Shown here: positions 1-7,021 of the stretch, in pieces | Layout: each line of letters begins with the position of its first letter | Position numbering within the stretch: the first letter of the stretch is position 1 | From: Candidatus Galligastranaerophilus gallistercoris | GTDB lineage: Bacteria; Cyanobacteriota; Vampirovibrionia; Gastranaerophilales; Gastranaerophilaceae | NCBI GenBank assembly: GCA_018710795.1 | Contig: DVJH01000142.1 | Span: 1 to 20,782 of the forward strand | Direction: 5' to 3' | Length of the DNA: 20,782 bases | Program-made: the position numbers and the translations under genes | Notes under the pieces: generated by a model | The model's input: only the letters and a program-made list of their open reading frames with translations | What the model was told of the DNA's origin: nothing | The model's database searches: none

Positions 1-2
1 TT

Positions 3-128
3 GCCGCAATGAGTTTAATCAGAATCGGCGAAAGCTCGATTACCCCCTTAAAACAGCTGGCAGACGTTAATAAAAGCTGCAACTGGGTTGCAAATTATAT
101 AATTCAGGAAATTAACGGAACGTTTTAA
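3..128 (+). CDS. 3' end of an unidentified gene (partial)
   Basis: An open frame enters from the left edge in frame 3 and stops at TAA 126-128, giving the last 41 residues of a protein that ends in QEINGTF. I do not recognise the family from this short tail. It is not followed closely by another gene; a 184-bp gap with a hairpin at 229-274 separates it from the SLH gene. It is most likely the end of the preceding gene because the frame is open from the edge and the codon use resembles the neighbouring genes. An internal ATG at 9 would give a short ORF, but a partial gene is more likely. Confidence 0.5.
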   Translation, partial: AAMSLIRIGESSITPLKQLADVNKSCNWVANYIIQEINGTF

Positions 129-228
129 TAATCAACCTTCCTTATAAAAAAACCTGCCCCATGGGAGCATAATAAGAAATAAAATAATCCACGAAGATAA
201 TCCCTGTCGGCAATGAAGATAATATTTT

Positions 229-274
229 AAAAGTGCATAATTCATTTAAAGATTAAATTGAATTATGCACTTTT
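229..274 (+). terminator. Perfect 16-bp stem-loop before the SLH gene
   Basis: The arm at 229-244 (AAAAGTGCATAATTCA) is the exact reverse complement of 259-274, with an AT-rich 14-base loop that can pair further. The right arm ends in a run of five T (271-275), so on the plus strand it works as an intrinsic terminator for the partial gene upstream. The mirror-image A/T ends would allow termination from the other side too. An alternative is that transcription of the SLH gene starts just before it, for example from GATAAT at 218-223, which would place the hairpin at the extreme 5' end of that mRNA. Confidence 0.7.
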
Positions 275-301
275 TGCATTGAAAAAATATTTCTTTAATA
301 A

Positions 302-308
302 AAGGAGG
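302..308 (+). promoter_or_regulatory. Strong Shine-Dalgarno site of the SLH gene
   Basis: The sequence AAGGAGG at 302-308 lies four bases before the ATG at 313. It is the most complete ribosome-binding site in the window and fixes the start of the SLH gene. It suggests high translation, as expected for an abundant envelope protein. No convincing promoter fits between the hairpin and this site, so the promoter probably lies upstream of 229. Confidence 0.8.
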
Positions 309-312
309 AAAG

Positions 313-2244
313 ATGACCATTAAAAAATTATTACTTACAGCGACTGCCGTTGCAACCGTCTTTGCCTTTACGGTTCCGGTCAGTTTTGCTGCATGCCCGA
401 CGGGCGGAGCCTGCCCCATAGACTCCGTTCAGCAGGTAACACCCGATAATGCGGTTTGCTCAAAGTGCAAACATAAAAAAACAGACTGCAAATGCAAAAA
501 AGTTAAACGCGCAAAAAAATGCGACCCTTGCACAACCGGCGCTGCAGCTCCGTGCGATACCTGCAAACAGGTTGTGGAAGATTGCAACTGTAAAAAAGAA
601 AAATGCAAAACACCCTGCTATGAAGACAAAGTTCAGTTAAAACAACAGTCTTACGCATACCCCGGCGCCGTATACTCAAACGCCAATAATTCAATCTTAG
701 GTGATGCGATTACAAATTCGGCTATGCTTCAAGATTCAAAAACCGGCCTTATAGCGGGCGTCCCTGTTGAAGACCAATGCTTAACGGGTGCTGCCGCTCC
801 CGTATTGGATGAGAGCATTCTCCCAAAAAAGGACTGCTGCCCGGAACCGAATATTCAATCACCCAATACTATGAAAGTTACATACAAAGAGATAGTTCCC
901 TGCTTAGATAAAAAAGCTGATTGCGGCTGCCAGACGGGTGCTGCAAGTTCAATCGGAATGCAAAAATATCCCGATGTCCCAAACGGATACTGGGCTTCTA
1001 AAGATATTAACCGTTTAACGGACCAATGCGTTGTAGTCGGATACCCTGACAGTCTTTTTAAGCCCAATAAAAATATCTCACGTGCCGAAATGGCTTCAAT
1101 GGTAGTCAAAGGATACAACCTTGAAAATACCCCGATGACGCAATCCGGCGACTTTAAAGATGTTTCTAAAAATTACTGGGCATATGAAGCAATAAACAAA
1201 GGTGTTTCTTCAAATATGCTCGCAGGGCACCCCGACGGCAAATTTCACCCCGACAGCCCCATCACAAGATGCGAAGCATTATCAATTCTCTCTAAAGGCA
1301 TAAACTGCCCGATGGATAACTGCAGGGCGGATGAAATTTTAGGTAAATTCTCTGACGGTTCTTCCGTTCCTTCATGGGCAAAAGAACATGTTGCAAAAGC
1401 CATAGACGTCGGAGCCTTAAAAGACAGTATTGCGACAAATAAAATAAGACCGCAGGATAAAGCTACCCGTGCCGAAGTTTCTTCAATGCTTCAAAACGTA
1501 AGAATTGCAGGCGGCTATGACACGGAACCGACAACAAAAACCGCAATCGGACCCACCAAAACAACATACGTTGAACAGGAAACCCCCGTTTGCATACCTA
1601 CGTTATCTTTAGAAATGAAAGATATTATCAATGCAAAAAATGCTAACGTAGGCGAAAGATTTGCCGCAACAACAACTCATGACATTACGATAAACGGTGT
1701 AACATACCCGTGCGGAAGCAGAGTAAACGGTAAGATTACCGAAGTTATAAGACCCTCAAAATGTGATGACGGCGGTTTAAAACTCGCATTCACCGAAATT
1801 GTTGACTGCGACGGCTGCAAACAGGCACTTCCCAAACAGGTATTAACCGCAAGAGTCGAAAAACAAAAAGACATGAACGGTATTATAAGATTTATTGAAA
1901 TGCCCTTCACTCTTGTAGGTTCAACCTTAGGTAACGTAGGAAGAACGGTAGGCGGTATGCTTGTCGGACTCGGCAATGCCTCGGAAGCTCTTTTTGATCA
2001 GGTCGGAACCGGTACCGGCGAAGTATTCTCCGGAAACTTTAAAGCGGCTGGCAGAAGCTACGGCGACGGTATAAAAACAACGCTAAAAGCTCCTGTTGAC
2101 CTTACAAGAACGGCGCTTTCGGGCACAATGGGTCTGTTCCAGAACGCAGGCGACGAGCTTACTTACCTTGTTGACGGTTCAGGTAACAGAATAACAAGAG
2201 TAAACCCGAAAGAAAAAATCACGATTGCATTCGGTAATAACTAA
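313..2244 (+). CDS. Secreted cysteine-rich SLH-domain envelope protein
   Basis: This 643-residue protein starts with a typical signal peptide (about residues 1-26, ending VSFA) and should be exported to the envelope. Residues 28-210 are very rich in Cys and Lys, with many CxC and CxxC pairs (for example 49/52, 59/61, 70/73, 81/84, 91/93). They carry a recurring motif close to C-x-TGAA-x-P (28-35, 73-80, 156-163, 206-213). Three SLH repeats follow at about 219-271, 281-331 and 346-398, each with a YWA- or SWA-like motif and an RAE-type motif. SLH domains bind cell-wall polysaccharide and in cyanobacteria occur in outer-membrane porins. The last 240 residues contain a Gly-rich segment (about 530-610) and no clear porin barrel, so its function beyond anchoring is unknown. 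It stands alone between a hairpin upstream and two downstream, so it is probably monocistronic. Confidence 0.9.
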   Translation: MTIKKLLLTATAVATVFAFTVPVSFAACPTGGACPIDSVQQVTPDNAVCSKCKHKKTDCKCKKVKRAKKCDPCTTGAAAPCDTCKQVVEDCNCKKEKCKTPCYEDKVQLKQQSYAYPGAVYSNANNSILGDAITNSAMLQDSKTGLIAGVPVEDQCLTGAAAPVLDESILPKKDCCPEPNIQSPNTMKVTYKEIVPCLDKKADCGCQTGAASSIGMQKYPDVPNGYWASKDINRLTDQCVVVGYPDSLFKPNKNISRAEMASMVVKGYNLENTPMTQSGDFKDVSKNYWAYEAINKGVSSNMLAGHPDGKFHPDSPITRCEALSILSKGINCPMDNCRADEILGKFSDGSSVPSWAKEHVAKAIDVGALKDSIATNKIRPQDKATRAEVSSMLQNVRIAGGYDTEPTTKTAIGPTKTTYVEQETPVCIPTLSLEMKDIINAKNANVGERFAATTTHDITINGVTYPCGSRVNGKITEVIRPSKCDDGGLKLAFTEIVDCDGCKQALPKQVLTARVEKQKDMNGIIRFIEMPFTLVGSTLGNVGRTVGGMLVGLGNASEALFDQVGTGTGEVFSGNFKAAGRSYGDGIKTTLKAPVDLTRTALSGTMGLFQNAGDELTYLVDGSGNRITRVNPKEKITIAFGNN

Positions 2245-2294
2245 AAAAACAACAAAGTTTTAATATAATAATAAAAGGAAGGTTTGTTGTTTTT
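2245..2294 (+). terminator. Intrinsic terminator after the SLH gene (first hairpin)
   Basis: The 12-base arm at 2245-2256 (AAAAACAACAAA) is the perfect complement of 2283-2294, with a 26-base loop, right after the stop codon. The stem is almost all A:T and the downstream arm ends in five T. It is weaker than the next hairpin and may act together with it. Confidence 0.55.
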
Positions 2295-2307
2295 ACCTCC
2301 TTGAGGC

Positions 2308-2344
2308 AAAAGAGCCCTTTAATTTCAAAGAGGCTCTTTTGTTT
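2308..2344 (+). terminator. Intrinsic terminator between the SLH gene and lptC
   Basis: AAAAGAGCC at 2308-2316 pairs perfectly with GGCTCTTTT at 2332-2340, and CTTT/AAAG extends the stem inside with one bulged base. A T-rich tail (GTTTT) follows. This is the best terminator in the window. It also overlaps the upstream extension of the lptC frame, which argues that lptC begins at the ATG at 2414 and not near 2339. Confidence 0.8.
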
Positions 2345-2395
2345 TATAAAAATGTTAAGCAAAATATACCCGTTTTAGATTGTTTTATTTCTTCA

Positions 2396-2404
2396 TGGTA
2401 CAAT
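2396..2404 (+). promoter_or_regulatory. Extended -10 promoter of the lptC operon
   Basis: TGG followed by TACAAT (2399-2404) is an extended -10 element with five of six bases matching TATAAT. No good -35 box is present at the usual distance, which is normal for extended -10 promoters. The box ends nine bases before the lptC ATG, so transcription would begin only about 2-4 bases before the start codon. No Shine-Dalgarno site is visible. Confidence 0.55.
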
Positions 2405-2413
2405 TTGCTTGTT

Positions 2414-3037
2414 ATGTCAAAAAAGAAAAAGATATATATAATTCTCTTTTCGCTGTTGGTTTTAATATGTCTTTTTGGTTTTATCTGGTCATTTACGGTA
2501 ACAAAAGACATAAGAAAGAGCCAGAAAAAAGGCGGAGAAGAGGCAAATACAAAAAGTCAGGTTGCGACCGTTAAAAATCTTATACTGACAGAAACCAAAG
2601 ACGGGGCGATTTATTGGGAGTTATACGCTCAAAAAGGAAGCTATGACAGCCAAACCGGAGATGTCATTTTAACAAACGCAACGGGTAATTTTTACGATGA
2701 AAATAATAAAGTTGTTTTAAGCTTTGAGTCGGATTTGGGCACTTATGATGAAAAAACAAAAATAATCGTTTTAAGAGGGCACACTTTTATTGTGGCGCAT
2801 GACGGCTCTTCAATCAAAGCCGATGAAATTGTATGGAAAGGTTCCGATGAAGACATTCTGGCAAAAGGAAACGTCATAGTAAACCGCAACACGGATTTTA
2901 TATCAACCGCAAATGCGGCAAGATTTAACAGCGAACTTACTTTTTTTGAAATATCTGGCGATACGCAAACCAATGTTTATTCAACCGACAGCGACACGCC
3001 GCAAAAATTAATAGAACAAACGGGCGAGGAAGAATGA
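2414..3037 (+). CDS. lptC: LptC-like LPS export protein
   Basis: The predicted 207-residue protein has a short basic N-terminus and one membrane segment (about residues 7-29), followed by a periplasmic beta-rich domain of the OstA/LptC type. The domain shows repeated short strands such as GSYDSQTGDVILTNATGNF and GTYDEKTKIIVLRGHTF. LptC sits in the inner membrane and passes lipopolysaccharide from the LptBFG transporter to LptA. The identity rests on fold pattern, size (E. coli LptC is 191 residues) and on the OstA-type gene directly downstream, whose ATG overlaps the TGA stop. I chose the ATG at 2414 because the frame upstream overlaps a terminator and contains the -10 box. The family is poorly conserved in sequence, so the name comes from architecture plus context. 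Confidence 0.78.
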   Translation: MSKKKKIYIILFSLLVLICLFGFIWSFTVTKDIRKSQKKGGEEANTKSQVATVKNLILTETKDGAIYWELYAQKGSYDSQTGDVILTNATGNFYDENNKVVLSFESDLGTYDEKTKIIVLRGHTFIVAHDGSSIKADEIVWKGSDEDILAKGNVIVNRNTDFISTANAARFNSELTFFEISGDTQTNVYSTDSDTPQKLIEQTGEEE

Positions 3038-4002
3038 AGAAAATAATTATATCTGCTTTATTAATTTTACTGTGCTATCAGGCGGCAACATTTGCCGACA
3101 GCGGAAATGTCGTAATTGAAGCAAAAAAACAGGAAATAAAAGTTGAACAAAACAAAGGTTATTTTGACGGAGACGTCAAAGTAACGGTCGGAGACGTTAC
3201 CGTTCAAAGCCCGAGAGCGGAGCTTAATTTAGACCCCGAAACCAAAAAGCCCTCTCTTGCCGTATTTTTTGATAACCCCTACGCATTTCAAAACAAAGAC
3301 AATAAGAAACACGAAATTAAAGCAAGAATAATGAAAGTGTCTTTAATTAAAAAAAGCATCCTTGCCGAAGGCGACACTCAATCCATTATGTTAAAAGACC
3401 GCCAGCCCGTTATAACAATAAACGCCGATATGCAGCAATATGATACAAATACAAAATTAATGAAAGCCAAAGGATCCGTTATCGTTCATTATAACGACGT
3501 TGAAACATTCTCGGAATCCGCAAGCGCCATTTTGGATAAAGAAGGCACCGTTAAAGATTTAAAACTTATGGATAACGTTGTAATAAAAGAGGGCGTTAAC
3601 GTTTTAAAAGGAAACAAATTTGAATATATATCATCCAGAGAAGAATATTATTTAACCGGCAACACATCAAGCGATTTAACGTTTGAAGACGGAACAAGAC
3701 TTTTTGTTCAATCAAGATACCAGCAGTATAACAGACTTACAAATAACGTTATAGCGGGGGGAGATGTTAAAGTTAAATTTAAAGATTACTTTGCCCAAGG
3801 TCCCAAAGCTCAGCTTTTTGTTGACCCTAATACCAAAAAACCGAGAGAAGTTATCTTTACGGGGCGTTCAAAAATCACTCAAAACGGCAGCACTGTTGAA
3901 GCTGACAGAATAAGAATGACGATGAACCCGAAAGAATTTTTTGCTGACGGCAACGTTAAAACAAGCATTCAAGGTAGCGACAGTATGGAGATTATGCCTT
4001 AA
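3034..4002 (+). CDS. lptA: LptA/OstA-like periplasmic LPS bridge protein, double length
   Basis: The 322-residue protein has a signal peptide (about 1-21, ending ATFA) and then only beta-strand-rich OstA-type sequence, as in LptA, which forms the periplasmic bridge that carries LPS to the outer membrane. It is much longer than E. coli LptA (185 residues). An internal repeat explains this: residues around 46-73 (GDVKV, then SPRAELNLDPETKKP) recur at about 243-270 (GDVKV, then GPKAQLFVDPNTKKP), an offset of 197. Its ATG overlaps the lptC stop by four bases and is preceded by GAGGAAG, so translation of the two is coupled. It could also be a distinct OstA-family protein, but the lptC and lpx neighbours support an LPS export role. 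Confidence 0.82.
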   Translation: MKKIIISALLILLCYQAATFADSGNVVIEAKKQEIKVEQNKGYFDGDVKVTVGDVTVQSPRAELNLDPETKKPSLAVFFDNPYAFQNKDNKKHEIKARIMKVSLIKKSILAEGDTQSIMLKDRQPVITINADMQQYDTNTKLMKAKGSVIVHYNDVETFSESASAILDKEGTVKDLKLMDNVVIKEGVNVLKGNKFEYISSREEYYLTGNTSSDLTFEDGTRLFVQSRYQQYNRLTNNVIAGGDVKVKFKDYFAQGPKAQLFVDPNTKKPREVIFTGRSKITQNGSTVEADRIRMTMNPKEFFADGNVKTSIQGSDSMEIMP

Positions 4003-4004
4003 TT

Positions 4005-4823
4005 ATGAATATCACTTTAGAAAATAAACAATGTTTAATAGCAGGCGACGGCAGCCTTCCCGTTAAAATGGCACAAACCGCACATGAAAACGGATTTGAA
4101 GTAATAGCAATATCATTATCATCAGATAATCATAAAGATTTACAAAAGTACTGTTCAAAGGTTTATTCCTACAGCCCGGGGCAGGTTAATTCAATCAAAA
4201 AAGTTTTAATTGACGAACAAATAAAACAGTTGACGTTTTTGGGTAAAGTTTCAAAAACAATGCTCTTAAAACGCCCCAAGCTTGAACAAAGAGCAATCGA
4301 GCTTTTAAGAGAAGTTCCGAAATTGAACGACGACGCCATTATGCTGAAAATTATACAGGAATTGGAATCAATCGGAATTACCATTTTAGACCAGACAATT
4401 TTTATCAAAAGCCTTATGGTACAAAAAGGCATAATGACAAAAAGAAAACCAACCGAAGAACAGCTTATCGACATAGAATACGGCTATAAAACCGCAAAAC
4501 AAATGGGGCAATTGGATATAGGGCAATCGGTTGTTATGAAAGACAGAATGATTCTGGCGGTTGAAGCAATCGAAGGCACGGACAGATGCATTAAAAGAGG
4601 CGCAAAACTTGCAAGAAAAAAAGGTGCTGTTGTCGTTAAAGTTGCAAAACCCAAACAGGATAAAAGATTTGATATCCCTGCCGTAGGCTTAAAAACATTA
4701 AAAACAATGAAAAGATACGGTGCCGATGTTCTTGCATTAGAATCTCTCGAAACCATTATGGTTGAGCAGCAAGAGATGATAAAATTTGCGGACAGAAACA
4801 ATATGATAATTATGGCATTTTAA
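4005..4823 (+). CDS. lpxI: UDP-2,3-diacylglucosamine pyrophosphatase LpxI
   Basis: LpxI (DUF1009 family) hydrolyses UDP-2,3-diacylglucosamine to lipid X and UMP, the fourth step of lipid A synthesis, in the cytoplasm. The 272-residue length is usual for the family. Visible features are the N-terminal nucleotide-binding start (LIAGDGSLPVKMA, about 10-22), the central KLNDDAIM segment (about 106-113), the VEAIEGTDRCIKRG motif (about 186-199) and the C-terminal KPKQDKRFDIPAVGLKTL motif (about 216-233). It starts two bases after the lptA stop and is followed at once by lpxB, which uses its product. LpxI replaces the unrelated LpxH of many proteobacteria. Confidence 0.92.
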   Translation: MNITLENKQCLIAGDGSLPVKMAQTAHENGFEVIAISLSSDNHKDLQKYCSKVYSYSPGQVNSIKKVLIDEQIKQLTFLGKVSKTMLLKRPKLEQRAIELLREVPKLNDDAIMLKIIQELESIGITILDQTIFIKSLMVQKGIMTKRKPTEEQLIDIEYGYKTAKQMGQLDIGQSVVMKDRMILAVEAIEGTDRCIKRGAKLARKKGAVVVKVAKPKQDKRFDIPAVGLKTLKTMKRYGADVLALESLETIMVEQQEMIKFADRNNMIIMAF

Positions 4824-4838
4824 ATAAAAAGGGTTAAA

Positions 4839-5957
4839 ATGAGCCAAAAAAAAATATTCATAATTACCGGAGATTATTCGGGCGATAAGCACGCATCGGG
4901 GGTCGTAAAAGAGCTTAAAAAGATTTCCGATGACTATATAATAGAAGGGATAGGCGGAATTAACCTTGAGCAAACGGGAATTAAGCTTTTCTCAAATCAA
5001 AACAAAATGAACGCCATGGGAATGACGCCAAAAACCGTAATCGAACATTTTACTCTCGGAAAAAGAATAGTAAATTACCTCAAAAACGACTTTAAGCCGG
5101 ATTTGGTGCTGCTTGTCGATTACGGCGCTTTTAACCTTGCAATTTCAAAAGTATTAAAAAAAGAAGGAATAAAAACATTTTATTTTATTCCGCCTCAAAT
5201 CTGGGCTTCAAGAAAATGGCGCTTAAAAACGATTAAAAAAAATATTGAAAGAGTTTTTACGATTTTTCCCTTTGAAAATAAATTCTATGAAAAAGAAGGA
5301 ATTAAAACCACATACTCGGGGCATCCTTTAATAAAAGAGCTCCCCGCTCCCGTTAACAGGCAAGATTTTTTTAAAAAACACAATCTTGATTTAAATAAAA
5401 AACTTATAGGTATTTTCCCCGGTTCAAGAATGTTTGAAATTAAATATCTTTTTAAAATTTTTGAAGGAGCTGCTAAATTAATCGAAAAAAGGCTTTCCGA
5501 TGTTCAATTTGTTTTCTCGTTATCGGAAAACCTTAAAGATGACGCATATAAAACATCTTATAAAGTTATAAAAGGCGAAAACCATGCGCTTTTATCGGCA
5601 TCGGACGCTTTAATTTTGGCCTCCGGAACCGTGGCGCTTGAGGCCGCATTATATAAAACGCCCATGATTATTGCATACAAGGGTCCTTTTTTATTTTATT
5701 TAATCTATCTTCTTGTAAGAACAATAGATAAAGCCTGCCTTGTCAATATAATAACGGGCAAAAACGCCGTACCCGAATTTTTAATGTATGACGCAACGAG
5801 CAAAAAAATTGCGGATAAAATAATTGAAATTTTGACTGATGAAAACATAAGAAATAAACAAATAGAAGCCCTGATTGAAACAAAAGCATTATTGGGCGAT
5901 AAACATTGTGTGGAAGTTGTTGCAAAAAAAATAAATGAGGAGTTAACAAATGGCTAA
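4839..5957 (+). CDS. lpxB: Lipid-A-disaccharide synthase LpxB
   Basis: LpxB (glycosyltransferase family 19) joins lipid X to UDP-2,3-diacylglucosamine to make the lipid A disaccharide 1-phosphate at the inner face of the membrane. The 372-residue protein is close to the usual 380. Typical motifs are the N-terminal ITGDYSGDKHASGVV (about 8-22), the GIGG region (about 37-40), PDLVLLVDYGAFNL (about 87-100), FYFIPPQIWAS (about 114-124) and YSGHPL (about 158-163). The C-terminal half shows FPGSR (about 192-196) and ASGTVALEAALYKTPMI. The gene begins 15 bases after lpxI, with AAGGG upstream of the ATG, and its end overlaps the next gene by eight bases. It takes the product of the LpxI step directly. 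Confidence 0.95.
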   Translation: MSQKKIFIITGDYSGDKHASGVVKELKKISDDYIIEGIGGINLEQTGIKLFSNQNKMNAMGMTPKTVIEHFTLGKRIVNYLKNDFKPDLVLLVDYGAFNLAISKVLKKEGIKTFYFIPPQIWASRKWRLKTIKKNIERVFTIFPFENKFYEKEGIKTTYSGHPLIKELPAPVNRQDFFKKHNLDLNKKLIGIFPGSRMFEIKYLFKIFEGAAKLIEKRLSDVQFVFSLSENLKDDAYKTSYKVIKGENHALLSASDALILASGTVALEAALYKTPMIIAYKGPFLFYLIYLLVRTIDKACLVNIITGKNAVPEFLMYDATSKKIADKIIEILTDENIRNKQIEALIETKALLGDKHCVEVVAKKINEELTNG

Positions 5958-6546
5958 TATTATTACATTATCAAGAATTTTTCTTGCATTTATCGCAATG
6001 GGTCTTTTATTCATAGGCCCGAAAAATGCGCCCGATTTAGCGCACATATCCGTTATAATAACGATTTTTGTCATGTGGTTTGACGGGCTTGACGGGTTTA
6101 TCGCAAGAAAATTTAATGAATCATCCAAATTAGGCGCCGTTTTGGATATTATGGGCGATAGAATAGTTGAAAACATCTACTGGATGACATTTTGTGCTCT
6201 GGGGTGGATTAATGTCGTCGTTCCGATTATCGTTTTAACAAGAGGAATTATAACCGATTCTCTGAGAAGTCTTGCACTTGAAAAAGGTTACACTCCTTTC
6301 GGCGAAAAAACAATGATGCAGGGAAAAGTTGCAAAATTTATAGTAGCTTCAAACTTTTCAAGATTTACATACGCTGTCTGCAAAGCCGTTGCATTTTTCT
6401 TTATGATTTTGGGACACAGCGCTTTTGAAATCCCTCATAAAGATGTGATACTTTCAATCGGCATAATCTGCACGGTAATTTCCGTTATATTCTGCGTTTT
6501 AAGAGGGCTTCCCGTTATAGTTGAAAGCAAAAGATTTTTAGAATAA
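5950..6546 (+). CDS. pgsA: CDP-alcohol phosphatidyltransferase (PgsA-like)
   Basis: This 198-residue membrane enzyme has the complete family signature D(x)2DG(x)2AR(x)8G(x)3D(x)3D at residues 45-70, with the metal-binding aspartates D45, D48, D66 and D70. Several hydrophobic helices surround it. The family transfers a phosphatidyl group from CDP-diacylglycerol to an alcohol. PgsA, which makes phosphatidylglycerol-phosphate, is the most probable member by size and by the opening NIITLSRIF, but the segment after the motif (MGDRIVENIYW) differs from typical PgsA, so the acceptor alcohol is not certain. The start overlaps the lpxB end by eight bases and has GAGGAG upstream. Its place in the operon links phospholipid and lipid A synthesis. 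Confidence 0.83.
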   Translation: MANIITLSRIFLAFIAMGLLFIGPKNAPDLAHISVIITIFVMWFDGLDGFIARKFNESSKLGAVLDIMGDRIVENIYWMTFCALGWINVVVPIIVLTRGIITDSLRSLALEKGYTPFGEKTMMQGKVAKFIVASNFSRFTYAVCKAVAFFFMILGHSAFEIPHKDVILSIGIICTVISVIFCVLRGLPVIVESKRFLE

Positions 6547-7019
6547 TGAATAAAAAATATTTAAACATTGTTTTATATGAACCCGAAATCCCGCAAAATA
6601 CGGGAAACATAGCAAGGCTTTGCGCATGTTTGGATGCCAAACTGTTTTTAGTTGGGCGATTAGGGTTTAATATAACGGATAAACACCTTAAAAGATCAGG
6701 GCTTGATTATTGGGATAAAGTTGAAGTAGAACATATAGTTGATTTTGAAACTTTTGAAAAAGAATTTCCGATTGAATCAAACCCTTATTTTTTATTCACG
6801 ACAAAAGTTGAAAAAAAATATTATGACGTTAATTATCCTTTGGGATCGTTTTTAATCTTTGGTCCCGAAACAAGAGGAATCCCTGAAGACATTTTAAAAA
6901 AATATGATAGCGGCTGCGTTACAATCCCTATGAAAAAAACGCTAAGAAGCCTTAATTTATCAAACAGCGTTGCAATAGGCGCATATGAAGCAATAAGACA
7001 ATTCGGAGGAATTCAATAA
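6546..7019 (+). CDS. trmL: tRNA (cytidine/uridine-34 2'-O)-methyltransferase TrmL
   Basis: The 157-residue protein matches the length of E. coli TrmL and belongs to the SPOUT (SpoU-type, trefoil-knot) methyltransferases. These methylate the ribose at the wobble base of tRNA-Leu using S-adenosylmethionine. Key motifs are LYEPEIPQNTGNIARLC (about 10-26), FGPETRGIP (about 104-112) and the C-terminal knot segment IPMKKTLRSLNLSNSVAI (about 126-143). The ATG shares one base with the stop of the upstream gene (TAATG), so it is translationally coupled. A tRNA modifier inside an envelope operon probably reflects growth-linked co-expression. Confidence 0.94.
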   Translation: MNKKYLNIVLYEPEIPQNTGNIARLCACLDAKLFLVGRLGFNITDKHLKRSGLDYWDKVEVEHIVDFETFEKEFPIESNPYFLFTTKVEKKYYDVNYPLGSFLIFGPETRGIPEDILKKYDSGCVTIPMKKTLRSLNLSNSVAIGAYEAIRQFGGIQ

Positions 7020-7021
7020 TT

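Noticed and set aside
158..165. Palindrome CCCATGGG in the gap before the SLH gene
   Set aside because: It is only eight bases, its flanks do not pair and there is no room for a loop; it is likely chance.
194..224. Direct repeat of GAAGATAAT at 194-202 and 216-224
   Set aside because: Two copies of nine AT-rich bases are expected by chance here; no third copy or operator symmetry is seen.
2339..2413. Longer lptC frame starting near 2339
   Set aside because: It overlaps the terminator stem and the -10 box, has no ribosome site, and would place 25 residues before a normal LptC membrane anchor.
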